A DNA stretch of 64,000 bases from Paracoccus sp. MA (lineage in GTDB: Bacteria; Pseudomonadota; Alphaproteobacteria; Rhodobacterales; Rhodobacteraceae): positions 161,001 to 225,000 of the forward strand of contig NZ_CP087598.1 of NCBI RefSeq assembly GCF_020990385.1, in the 5' to 3' direction. The notes under the pieces are model-generated. The model saw only the letters and a program-made list of their open reading frames with translations. It was not told the origin of the DNA and made no database searches. Both the position numbers and the translations under genes were made by a program. Shown here in pieces: positions 45,217 to 53,640 of this stretch (positions are counted from its first letter, which is position 1; the number at the start of each line of letters is the position of its first letter).

Positions 45217-47193
45217 ATGCAGAACGCTGAGGCGGCCGAGGCCGGTTTGCAGTCGATTCCAGCGTTGCTGGCGCGCAATGCCGAACGCTTCGGCAACCGG
45301 CCGGCCTATCGGGAAAAGGAATTCGGGATCTGGCAAAGCTGGACCTGGGCCGAGGCCGCGACCGAGATCCGCGATCTGGCGCTGGGCTTCCTGGTGCTGG
45401 GGCTGAACCGGGGCGATCATGTCGCCATCATCGGCCGCAACCGCCCGGCGCATTACTGGGCCATGGTGGCGGCGCAGATGTGCGGCGCGGTGCCGGTGCC
45501 GCTGTATCAGGACGCGGTGGCCGAGGAGATGGCCTATGTGCTGGACCATTGCGGCGCACGCTTCGTCGTCTGCGGCGACCAGGAACAGGTGGACAAGGTG
45601 CTGGAGGTCGGCGCCCGCGCGCCCTCGGTCCAGCATATCGTCTATACCGACAAGCGCGGCATGCGGAAATACGACCATTCCCACATGAACGCGCTGGCCG
45701 ATGTCCAAGCCGAGGGCCGCGCCGCCGGGCAGCGGCTGGGCCACGAGCTGGACGCGCGCATCGCCGCGCTGGGCTATGACGATACCTGCGTGATGCTGTA
45801 TACCTCGGGCACCACCGGCAAGCCCAAGGGCGTGGTGCTGTCGAACCGCAACATCATCGAGACCGGCCGGAACACCGCCGCCTTCGACCACCTGACCGAG
45901 CGCGAGGAAGTGCTGGCCTATCTGCCGATGGCCTGGGTGGGCGACTTCATCTTCTCGGTCGGGCAGGCCTATTGGGCCGGCTTCACCGTGAACTGCCCCG
46001 AGGGCGCGCATACGATGATGACCGACCTGCGCGAGATCGGCCCGACCTATTTCTTCGCCCCGCCGCGCGTCTTCGAGGGGCAGCTGACCAGCGTGATGAT
46101 CCGCATGGAGGATGCCAGCCGGTTCAAGCGCTGGCTGTTCCGGCATTTCATGGAGGTCGCGCGCCGCGTCGGCCCGGCGCTCCTGGACGGCAAGCCGGTC
46201 GGCGGGCTGGACCGGCTGCGCTATGCCCTGGGCAACCTGCTGGTCTATGGTCCGCTGAAGAACACGCTGGGCTATTCCCGCATCCGCGTCGGCTATACCG
46301 CGGGCGAGGCGATCGGTCCCGAGATCTTCGATTTCTACCGCAGCCTGGGCATCAACCTGAAGCAGCTCTACGGCCAGACCGAGGCCAGCGTCTTCATCAC
46401 CCAGCAGCCGGACGGGCAGGTGCGCTCGGACACGGTCGGCGTGCCCTCGCCCGGCGTCGAGCTGAAGATCGCCGAGAATGGCGAGGTCTTCTACCGCTCG
46501 CCCGGCACCTTCGTGGAATATTACAACAATCCCGACAGCACCGCCTCGACCAAGGATGCCGAGGGCTGGGTGGCGACGGGCGATGCCGGCTTCTTCGAGG
46601 AGGCGACCGGGCACCTGCGCATCATCGACCGCGCCAAGGACGTGGGCCGCATGGCCGACGGCCGGATGTTCGCGCCGAAATATGTCGAGAACAAGCTGAA
46701 GTTCTATCCCAACATCCTGGAGGCGGTGGTCTTCGGCGCCGGCCGCGACATGTGCACGGCCTTCGTCAACATCGACCTGACCGCGGTCGGCAACTGGGCC
46801 GAGCGCAACAACATCGCCTATGCCAGCTATCAGGAACTGGCCGGCCATCCGCAGGTCTATGCCACGATCAAGGAACATGTCGAGGCGGTGAACGAATCCA
46901 TCGCCCAGGATCCCATGCTCTCGGGCTGCCAGATCAGCCGCTTCCTGGTGCTGCACAAGGAGCTGGACCCCGACGACGGCGAGATGACCCGCACCCGCAA
47001 GGTGCGCCGCAACATCATCGCCGAGAAATATGCCGACCTGATCGCGGCGCTCTATGACGGGCGCGACACGGTCAGCACCCGCACCGAGGTGACCTACGAG
47101 GACGGCCGCAAGGGCGAGATCCGCGCGGTGCTGAAGATCGAGGACGCCCGGACCTTCCCGACCCGGACCATGCAGAAGGTGGCCGCGGAATGA
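45217..47193 (+). CDS. AMP-forming acyl-CoA synthetase (long-chain type)
   Basis: 658-residue ligase that activates a carboxylic acid with ATP and CoA. It has the AMP-binding motif MLYTSGTTGKPKGVVLSNRN, YGQTEAS, ATGDAGFFEE and the C-terminal Lys region DRAKDVGRMADGR. The long insertion and length match FadD15-like enzymes. It starts at 45217 after GGGGAGG. Its stop overlaps livG (ATGA), so acid activation is translationally coupled to an uptake system. A preference for aromatic or branched acids is possible but unproven. Confidence 0.9.
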   Translation: MQNAEAAEAGLQSIPALLARNAERFGNRPAYREKEFGIWQSWTWAEAATEIRDLALGFLVLGLNRGDHVAIIGRNRPAHYWAMVAAQMCGAVPVPLYQDAVAEEMAYVLDHCGARFVVCGDQEQVDKVLEVGARAPSVQHIVYTDKRGMRKYDHSHMNALADVQAEGRAAGQRLGHELDARIAALGYDDTCVMLYTSGTTGKPKGVVLSNRNIIETGRNTAAFDHLTEREEVLAYLPMAWVGDFIFSVGQAYWAGFTVNCPEGAHTMMTDLREIGPTYFFAPPRVFEGQLTSVMIRMEDASRFKRWLFRHFMEVARRVGPALLDGKPVGGLDRLRYALGNLLVYGPLKNTLGYSRIRVGYTAGEAIGPEIFDFYRSLGINLKQLYGQTEASVFITQQPDGQVRSDTVGVPSPGVELKIAENGEVFYRSPGTFVEYYNNPDSTASTKDAEGWVATGDAGFFEEATGHLRIIDRAKDVGRMADGRMFAPKYVENKLKFYPNILEAVVFGAGRDMCTAFVNIDLTAVGNWAERNNIAYASYQELAGHPQVYATIKEHVEAVNESIAQDPMLSGCQISRFLVLHKELDPDDGEMTRTRKVRRNIIAEKYADLIAALYDGRDTVSTRTEVTYEDGRKGEIRAVLKIEDARTFPTRTMQKVAAE

Positions 47194-47999
47194 CCCAGAC
47201 CACAACCACCCCCGACGGCCGCCAGATCGGCGGCGTGCTGATGGACCTGAGGAACATCACCCTGCGCTTCGGCGGCGTCACGGCGATCAAGGACATCAGC
47301 TTCGACATCCGCGAGGGCGAGATCCGCGCCATCATCGGCCCGAACGGCGCCGGCAAGTCCTCGATGCTGAACGTGATCTCGGGCTTCTATGTCCCGCAAG
47401 AGGGCGAGATCTGGTTCAAGGGCCATCGCCGCGGCCCGATGAAACCCTATGAGGTGGCGCGGCTGGGCATTGCCCGCACCTTCCAGAACATCGCGCTGTT
47501 CGACGGCATGTCGGTCCTGGACAATATCATGACCGGCCGCCTGAACATGATGAAGGCGCCGATATGGTCGCAGGCGCTGTGGTGGGGCCGGGCCGAGCGC
47601 GAGGAGGTCGAGAACCGCGAGCAGGTCGAGAAAATCATCGACTTCCTGGAGATCCAGAACATCCGCAAGACGCCGGTCGGCCGGCTGCCTTACGGGTTGA
47701 AGAAGCGCGTCGAACTGGCGCGGGCGCTGGCGGCCGAGCCGAAGATCCTGCTGCTCGACGAGCCGATGGCCGGCATGAACGTCGAGGAGAAGGAGGACAT
47801 GTGCCGCTTCATCCTGGACGTGAACGACGAATTCGGCACCACCATCGCGCTGATCGAGCACGACATGGGCGTGGTCATGGACCTGTCGGACCGGGTGGTG
47901 GTGATGGATTACGGCCGCAAGATCGGCGACGGCACCCCCGACGAGGTGCGCAACAATCCCGAGGTCATCAGCGCCTATCTGGGCGTGGAACACGCATAG
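47190..47999 (+). CDS. livG: Branched-chain-type ABC transporter ATPase LivG
   Basis: 269-residue ATPase with Walker A GPNGAGKSSMLNVI, the LivG-typical ARTFQNIALFDGMSVLDNI, signature region RLPYGLKKRVELARAL (a variant lacking the LSGG core) and Walker B ILLLDEPMAGMNVEE. The C-terminal LivG tail ends in YLGVEHA. The altered signature (PYGLKK in place of LSGGQ) is common in this LivG subgroup linked to CoA ligases. It starts in the ligase stop codon and lies 9 bp before livH. Confidence 0.9.
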   Translation: MTQTTTTPDGRQIGGVLMDLRNITLRFGGVTAIKDISFDIREGEIRAIIGPNGAGKSSMLNVISGFYVPQEGEIWFKGHRRGPMKPYEVARLGIARTFQNIALFDGMSVLDNIMTGRLNMMKAPIWSQALWWGRAEREEVENREQVEKIIDFLEIQNIRKTPVGRLPYGLKKRVELARALAAEPKILLLDEPMAGMNVEEKEDMCRFILDVNDEFGTTIALIEHDMGVVMDLSDRVVVMDYGRKIGDGTPDEVRNNPEVISAYLGVEHA

Positions 48000-48008
48000 G
48001 GGGCAGGA

Positions 48009-48989
48009 ATGGAGTTTCTTTACGCAAGCGAGATCCTGCTGAACGGCCTGATGGCCGGGGTGATGTATTCGCTGGTCGCCCTGGGCTTCGTGCTGATCTA
48101 CAAGGCCTCGGGGGTGTTCAACTATGCCCAGGGGGTGATGGCGCTCTTCGCCGCCATGACGCTGGTCGGCATCATGGAGGGCCGGGTGCCCTTCGCGCAT
48201 CTGATCAACGCCGCCTTCGGCGTGCATCTGTCGAGCTTCGGCTGGACGGTGCCGGGCCTGCTGGCCATCCTGCTGACGGCGCTGGTCATGGTCGGCCTGG
48301 CCATCGCCATCGAGAAGCTGGTGCTGAAGCACCTGGTCGGGCAGGAGCCGATCATCCTGTTCATGGCCACCATCGGCCTGGCCTGGTTCCTGGAAGGACT
48401 TGGCGACGTGATGTGGGGCGCCGACGTGAAGGTGCTGGACGTCGGCCTGCCGCAGGGCATTTCCGAGACGGTCGAGGCAGCGACCAACGACTGGCTGGGC
48501 TACGGCTTCTTCATCGACCGGCTGGACATCTGGGCGGCGGTCATTGCGGCGGTGCTGGTGGCGGCGCTGGTCGGCTTCGCGCAATATACCAAGCAGGGCC
48601 GCGCGATGCGCGCGGTGGCCGACGACCACCAGGCGGCGCTGTCGGTCGGCATCAGTCTGCAATTCATCTGGATCATGGTCTGGTCCATCGCCGGCTTCGT
48701 GGCGCTGGTCGCGGGCATCATGTGGGGCACGAAATCGGGGGTGCAGTTCTCGCTTTCGCTGATCGCCCTCAAGGCGCTGCCGGTGCTGATGCTGGGGGGC
48801 TTCACCTCGATCCCCGGCGCCATCGTCGGCGGGCTGATCATCGGCATGGGCGAGAAACTGTTCGAATATTTCGTCGGCCCGATGGTCGGCGGCGCGACCG
48901 AGAACTGGTTCGCCTATGTGCTGGCGCTGATCTTCCTCGTCTTCCGGCCGCAGGGCCTGTTCGGCGAACGCATCATCGAGCGGGTCTGA
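48009..48989 (+). CDS. livH: Branched-chain-type ABC transporter permease LivH
   Basis: 326-residue membrane protein with about eight hydrophobic segments. LivH signatures are NGLMAGVMYSLVALGFVLIY at the N-terminus, FNYAQGVMALFAAM, and LGGFTSIPGAIVGGLIIGM near the end. It forms the channel with LivM. A 105-bp gap containing a long palindrome separates it from livM, the only sizeable gap in the transporter genes apart from the ones beside the binding protein. Confidence 0.9.
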   Translation: MEFLYASEILLNGLMAGVMYSLVALGFVLIYKASGVFNYAQGVMALFAAMTLVGIMEGRVPFAHLINAAFGVHLSSFGWTVPGLLAILLTALVMVGLAIAIEKLVLKHLVGQEPIILFMATIGLAWFLEGLGDVMWGADVKVLDVGLPQGISETVEAATNDWLGYGFFIDRLDIWAAVIAAVLVAALVGFAQYTKQGRAMRAVADDHQAALSVGISLQFIWIMVWSIAGFVALVAGIMWGTKSGVQFSLSLIALKALPVLMLGGFTSIPGAIVGGLIIGMGEKLFEYFVGPMVGGATENWFAYVLALIFLVFRPQGLFGERIIERV

Positions 48990-49018
48990 CCATGGCGCGG
49001 GTTGAGGACTCGGGACTG

Positions 49019-49061
49019 GGTATTTGGAAAACAAAGAAGGCTTCTCTGTTTCACAAATACC
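49019..49061. repeat. 43-bp imperfect palindrome between livH and livM
   Basis: The arms GGTATTTG (49019-49026) and CAAATACC (49054-49061) continue inward with 18 of 21 positions paired around one central G. The left arm GGGTATTTGGAAAACAAAGA resembles the tail of the element in thiZ, so both may be members of one dispersed repeat. It could also modulate livM expression. Confidence 0.65.
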
Positions 49062-49094
49062 CGAATGTCGAAACGACCAAGCCGGGAGGGGCGG

Positions 49095-50171
49095 ATGTTC
49101 TATCGTGAGGCGGGCGACTTCAAGACGAGCTATCGCGACGATGGCCAGACCTTTCCGATCAAGCTGGATCGCTGGGGCTATTACGCGATCCTGGCGGTGG
49201 CCTTCCTGGTCGTGCCCTTCGTCATCGACAGCTATTGGGCCAATGCTGTGCTGGTGCCCTTCCTGATCTATGCCATCGCGGCGATCGGGCTGAACATCCT
49301 GACCGGCTATGCCGGGCAGGTCAGCCTGGGCACCGGCGGCTTCATGGCGGTGGGCGCCTATGCGGTCTACAAGCTGATGGTCGCCTTTCCGGGGGTGCCG
49401 ATCGTCATCCATATCGTGCTGGCCGGGGCGATCACGGCGGTCGTGGGCATGCTTTTCGGCCTGCCCAGCCTGCGGATCAAGGGCTTCTACCTGGCGGTGG
49501 CGACGCTGGCCGCGCAGTTCTTCCTGGTCTGGCTGTTCAACAAGGTGCCGTGGTTCTACAACTATTCGGCCTCGGGCCAGATCAACGCGCCCGAACGCAC
49601 CATCCTGGGCTGGGCGGTGACCGGGCCCGCCACCACGGCCCCGGCGAAATACCTGATCTGTCTGTCCTTCGCCGTCCTGCTGGCCTGGGTGGCGCGCAAC
49701 CTGACCCGCGGCAGCGTGGGGCGCAAATGGATGGCGATCCGCGACATGGACATCGCGGCCGAGATCATCGGGGTGAACCCGCTGACCGCCAAGCTGTCGG
49801 CCTTCGCCGTCTCCAGCTTCTTCGTGGGCATCGCCGGGGCGCTGTTGTTCTCGGTCTATCTGGGCGCGGCCGAGGCCAGCGAGGCCTTCGGCATCAACAA
49901 GAGCTTCCTGGTGCTGTTCATGATCATCATCGGCGGGCTCGGCAGCATCTTCGGCAGTTTTGCCGGCGCCGCCTTCCTGGTGCTGCTGCCGGTCTTCCTG
50001 AAGAACGTGCTGGTGGCGCAGCTGGGCTGGCCGACCGACCTGGCCGCCCATATCGAGCTGATGATCGTCGGCGCGCTGATCGTGTTCTTCCTGATCGTCG
50101 AGCCGCACGGGCTGGCGCGTCTCTGGGCGCTGACGAAGGAGAAGCTGCGGCTCTGGCCGTTCCCGCATTAA
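49095..50171 (+). CDS. livM: Branched-chain-type ABC transporter permease LivM
   Basis: 358-residue permease with about nine hydrophobic segments. It has LNILTGYAGQVSLGTGGFMAVGAYA, described here as residues about 68-92, LRIKGFYLAVATLAAQFF and IIIGGLGSIFGSFAGAAFLVLLP. The start at 49095 (MFYREAG) follows GGGAGGGG; an in-frame ATG at 49002 would read through the palindrome and is rejected. It pairs with LivH. Confidence 0.9.
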   Translation: MFYREAGDFKTSYRDDGQTFPIKLDRWGYYAILAVAFLVVPFVIDSYWANAVLVPFLIYAIAAIGLNILTGYAGQVSLGTGGFMAVGAYAVYKLMVAFPGVPIVIHIVLAGAITAVVGMLFGLPSLRIKGFYLAVATLAAQFFLVWLFNKVPWFYNYSASGQINAPERTILGWAVTGPATTAPAKYLICLSFAVLLAWVARNLTRGSVGRKWMAIRDMDIAAEIIGVNPLTAKLSAFAVSSFFVGIAGALLFSVYLGAAEASEAFGINKSFLVLFMIIIGGLGSIFGSFAGAAFLVLLPVFLKNVLVAQLGWPTDLAAHIELMIVGALIVFFLIVEPHGLARLWALTKEKLRLWPFPH

Positions 50172-50216
50172 CGACCGGACAACCGGCGGAACAAAACCCT
50201 TGGGGAGGAGACCAAG

Positions 50217-51497
50217 ATGAAACTGAAACTCGCAACCGTCGCGCTGGGCGCCGTCATGGCGGCGGCGCCGGCCATGGCCGACCTGGTGGTGCCGAACCTC
50301 AGCTACCGGACCGGGCCCTATGGCGCCAACGGCACGCAATATGCCGACGGGTTCAACGACTATTTCACCCTGCTGAACGAGCGCGACGGCGGCATCGGCG
50401 GCGAAAGGATCCGCACCCCGGAATGCGAGACCGCCTATAACACCGAGAAGGGCGTCGAATGCTATGAATCGACCAAGGGCTCGGGCGCGCTGGTCTACAA
50501 CCCGCTCTCCACCGGCATCACCTATCAGCTGATCCCCAAGGTCGCGGCCGACAAGATCCCGCTCTATACCCCGGGCTATGGGCGCACCTCGGCCAAGAAC
50601 GGCAAGGTCTTCGAATGGGTGTTCAACGCCCCGGCGAACTACTGGGACGGCGCCTCTGTCGCGGTGAAATACCTGCTGGACCAGAACGGCGGCAGCCTCG
50701 AGGGCAAGAAGATCGCGCTGGTCTACCACAACTCGGCCTATGGCAAGGAGCCGATCCGCACCCTGCAGGAGCTTGGCAAGAAGCACGGCTTCACCCTGAC
50801 CGAGCTGCCGGTCGACCCGCCCGGCCAGGAGCAGAAGAGCCAGTGGCTGCAGATCCGCCGCGACAAGCCGGATTACGTGCTGATGTGGGGCTGGGGCGTG
50901 ATGAACCAGACCGCCATCCAGGAGGCCGCCAACATCCGCTTCCCGATGGAGAACTTCATCGGCACCTACTGGTCCGGTTCGGAAGTGGACGTGAAGCCGG
51001 TGGGCGCGGGCGCCAACGGCTACAAGGCGCTGACCTTCCACGGCGTCGGCATGGATTACCCGATCTATGAGGACATGAAGAAGCACGTCATCGATCCGGG
51101 CAAGGCCTCGCAGGGCGGGCAGTTCGTCGGCTCGGTGCTGTATTCGCGCGGCATGTATGCGGCCGTCGTCATCGCCGAGGCCATCGCCAAGGCGCAGGAG
51201 CTGGCCGGCACGCCGCAGATCACCGCGGCGCAACTGCGCGACGGGTTCGAGGCGCTGGACATCACCCCCGAGCGGCTGGCCGAACTGGGCCTGCCGGACT
51301 TCGGACCCGAGATCAAGATGACCTGCGACAACCACGGCGGCAGCGGCATGGCGCGGCTTCAGCAATGGGACGCCTCGGCCGGGAAATGGACCCTGATCAC
51401 CGACTTCACCCAGCCGGATCAGGATGTTCTGGACCCGCTGATCCTCGAGGACAGCGAAGCCTATGCCAAGGAAGCCGGCATCTCGCCGCGCTGCTGA
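50217..51497 (+). CDS. Liv-type ABC transporter substrate-binding protein
   Basis: 426-residue exported protein (signal to PAMADL, residue 21) with a type I periplasmic-binding fold. It has YRTGPYGANGTQYADGFNDY near the start, NTEKGVECYESTKG, IALVYHNSAYGKEP and MWGWGVMNQTAIQEA. It is longer than classical LivJ/LivK (about 370), as in binding proteins for aromatic or dicarboxylic acids. It sits between livM and livF with a GGGGAGG ribosome site. The ligand is not predictable from sequence. Confidence 0.88.
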   Translation: MKLKLATVALGAVMAAAPAMADLVVPNLSYRTGPYGANGTQYADGFNDYFTLLNERDGGIGGERIRTPECETAYNTEKGVECYESTKGSGALVYNPLSTGITYQLIPKVAADKIPLYTPGYGRTSAKNGKVFEWVFNAPANYWDGASVAVKYLLDQNGGSLEGKKIALVYHNSAYGKEPIRTLQELGKKHGFTLTELPVDPPGQEQKSQWLQIRRDKPDYVLMWGWGVMNQTAIQEAANIRFPMENFIGTYWSGSEVDVKPVGAGANGYKALTFHGVGMDYPIYEDMKKHVIDPGKASQGGQFVGSVLYSRGMYAAVVIAEAIAKAQELAGTPQITAAQLRDGFEALDITPERLAELGLPDFGPEIKMTCDNHGGSGMARLQQWDASAGKWTLITDFTQPDQDVLDPLILEDSEAYAKEAGISPRC

Positions 51498-51550
51498 TCC
51501 CTTGCCCCGGCGGTTCGCCGCCGGGGTCCATCGACCCGGAGGGAAAGCCC

Positions 51551-52375
51551 ATGTTCGACGCCGTGCCCGACCGCGAGACCCTGCTCGAGGTCAACAATAT
51601 CGAGGTGATCTACAACCACGTCATCCTGGTCCTGAAGGGCGTCAGCCTGTCGGTGCCCAAGGGCGGCATCACCGCGCTTCTGGGCGGCAACGGCGCGGGC
51701 AAGACGACGACGCTGAAGGCGATCTCGAACCTGCTGCATTCCGAGCGGGGCGAGGTCACCAAGGGCGCGATCAGCTATCGCGGCGCGCGGATCCAGGACA
51801 TGGACCCCGCCTCGGTGGTGAAGAAGGGCATCATCCAGGTGATGGAGGGCCGCCACTGCTTCGAGCACCTGACCATCGAGGAGAACCTGCTGACCGGCGC
51901 CTATACCCGCACCGACGGCGGCGCGGCGATCCGCCAGGACCTGGAGATGGTCTATTCCTATTTCCCCCGCCTTAAGGAGCGCCGGAAAAGCCAGGCCGGC
52001 TATACCTCGGGCGGCGAGCAGCAGATGTGCGCCATGGGCCGGGCGCTGATGTCCCGCCCCGAGACGATCCTGCTGGACGAGCCCTCGATGGGTCTGGCGC
52101 CGCAGCTGGTCGAGCAGATCTTCGAGATCGTGAAGGCGGTGAACGAGGGCGAGGGCGTGACCTTCCTTCTGGCCGAGCAGAACACCAATGTCGCGCTGCG
52201 CTATGCCCATTACGGCTATATCCTGGAAAGCGGCCGCGTGGTGATGGACGGTCCGGCGGACGCGCTGCGCGAGAACCCGGACGTCAAGGAATTCTATCTC
52301 GGCATGTCCGACCAGGGCCGCAAGAGCTTTCGCGACGTGCGGTCCTATCGCCGGCGCAAGCGCTGGCTGGCCTGA
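51551..52375 (+). CDS. livF: Branched-chain-type ABC transporter ATPase LivF
   Basis: 274-residue ATPase with Walker A GGNGAGKTTTLKAI, signature TSGGEQQMCAMGRAL, Walker B ETILLDEPSMGLAPQLVEQ and the LivF-typical LLAEQNTNVALRYA. The basic tail SYRRRKRWLA extends past the usual end. The start at 51551 lies 53 bp after the binding-protein stop. It completes the two-ATPase Liv transporter. Confidence 0.92.
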   Translation: MFDAVPDRETLLEVNNIEVIYNHVILVLKGVSLSVPKGGITALLGGNGAGKTTTLKAISNLLHSERGEVTKGAISYRGARIQDMDPASVVKKGIIQVMEGRHCFEHLTIEENLLTGAYTRTDGGAAIRQDLEMVYSYFPRLKERRKSQAGYTSGGEQQMCAMGRALMSRPETILLDEPSMGLAPQLVEQIFEIVKAVNEGEGVTFLLAEQNTNVALRYAHYGYILESGRVVMDGPADALRENPDVKEFYLGMSDQGRKSFRDVRSYRRRKRWLA

Positions 52376-52393
52376 GCGCAGAAAGGCATCCCC

Positions 52394-53611
52394 ATGACAT
52401 TCTATGACGAGCTTGAAACCCGCAGCGCCGAGGCGCGGGTGCTGTGGCTGGCGGCCGAATTGCCCGCCGCGCTGACGCGGGCCCGCACGGCGCCGGCGCT
52501 GGCCCGCATCCTGGCCGGGATCGAGCCGGATCAGATCACCAGCCGCGAGGCGCTGGCCCGGCTGCCGGTGATCCGCAAGTCCGAGCTTTCCGAGGCGCAG
52601 AGGCGGATCTCGCCCTTTGGCGGCTTCACCACGCGGCCGGCGGCGGAGTTCGAGAACGTGTTCCAGAGCCCCGGCCCGATCTACGAGCCCGGGCGGCGCG
52701 GCGCGGACTGGTGGCGGCTGGGTCGGTTCCTGCATGCGGCGGGGGTCGGGGCGGGCGACATCATCCACAATTGCTTCGGCTATCACCTGACCCCGGCGGG
52801 CATGATGTTCGAAAGCGCCGCCCGCGCGGTCGGGGCCGCGACCCTGCCGGCCGGCACCGGCCAGACCGAGCTGCAGGTCCGCGCCGCCGCGGACATCGGC
52901 ACCACCGTCTATGCGGGCACGCCCGATTATCTGAAGGTGATGCTGGACAAGGCCGGGGAGCTGGGCGAGCGGCTGTCCTTTACCCGCGCCGTGGTCTCGG
53001 GCGGGGCGCTGTTTCCCAGCCTGCGCCAGGCCTATGCGGATCGCGGCATCGCCACCACGCAATGCTACGCTACCGCCGATCTGGGCCTGATCGCCTATGA
53101 ATCCCCGGCCATGGAGGGGATGATCGTGGACGAGCGGGTGATCGTCGAGATCGTCCGCCCCGGCACCGGCGATCCGGTCCCGGATGGCGAGGTGGGCGAG
53201 GTGGTGGTGACCACGCTGAACCCGGATTATCCGCTGGTGCGCTTTGCGACCGGCGACCTTTCGGCGGTTCTGCCCGGCGTCAGCCCCTGCGGGCGGACGA
53301 ACATGCGCATCAAGGGCTGGATGGGCCGCGCCGACCAGACCACCAAGATCAAGGGCATGTTCGTGCGTCCCGAGCAGGTCGCGGCGCTGGTCGCCCGGCA
53401 CCCCGAGATCAGCCGCGCCCGCGTCGTCGCGGACCGCTCGGGTGATATGGATGTGATGACGGTGCTGCTGGAAACCGGGGCCGATGATGCGGCAAGATAC
53501 GAGGGAACGGTGTTGGACACACTGAAACTTCGCGGCCGGGTGGAACTGGTTGCGCCGGGTTCGCTGCCGAATGACGGCAAGGTGATCGAGGACCGGCGCA
53601 GCTACGACTGA
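52394..53611 (+). CDS. Phenylacetate-CoA-ligase-like (PaaK family) enzyme
   Basis: 405-residue AMP-forming ligase family member. It has an N-terminal ARVLWLAAELPAAL helix, HNCFGYHLTPAGMMFE, YAGTPDYLKVML, CYATADLGLIAYE (in place of YGLSE), VRFATGDLSAVL and GRADQTTKIKGMFVRPEQV. The glycine-rich ATP loop is weak, being FQSPGPIYEPG rather than SSGTTG, so catalysis may differ from true PaaK. It ends the rightward transport/CoA-activation operon, 18 bp after livF. Confidence 0.85.
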   Translation: MTFYDELETRSAEARVLWLAAELPAALTRARTAPALARILAGIEPDQITSREALARLPVIRKSELSEAQRRISPFGGFTTRPAAEFENVFQSPGPIYEPGRRGADWWRLGRFLHAAGVGAGDIIHNCFGYHLTPAGMMFESAARAVGAATLPAGTGQTELQVRAAADIGTTVYAGTPDYLKVMLDKAGELGERLSFTRAVVSGGALFPSLRQAYADRGIATTQCYATADLGLIAYESPAMEGMIVDERVIVEIVRPGTGDPVPDGEVGEVVVTTLNPDYPLVRFATGDLSAVLPGVSPCGRTNMRIKGWMGRADQTTKIKGMFVRPEQVAALVARHPEISRARVVADRSGDMDVMTVLLETGADDAARYEGTVLDTLKLRGRVELVAPGSLPNDGKVIEDRRSYD

Positions 53612-53640
53612 TTCCGGTCGCCCGGAATGAGGTCGCCCGC

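Noticed and set aside
44167..47205. Long leftward open frame across the kinase and CoA ligase
   Set aside because: Composition is that of a shadow frame and both sense genes are clear family members.
49002..49094. Upstream ATG start for livM
   Set aside because: It would translate the palindromic repeat and gives residues unlike LivM; the ATG at 49095 has a strong ribosome site.
47094..51365. Very long leftward open frame opposite the livG-livF genes
   Set aside because: It is His/Arg/Gly/Asp-rich with no domain and lies antisense to well-supported transporter genes; such frames are common in GC-rich codon usage.
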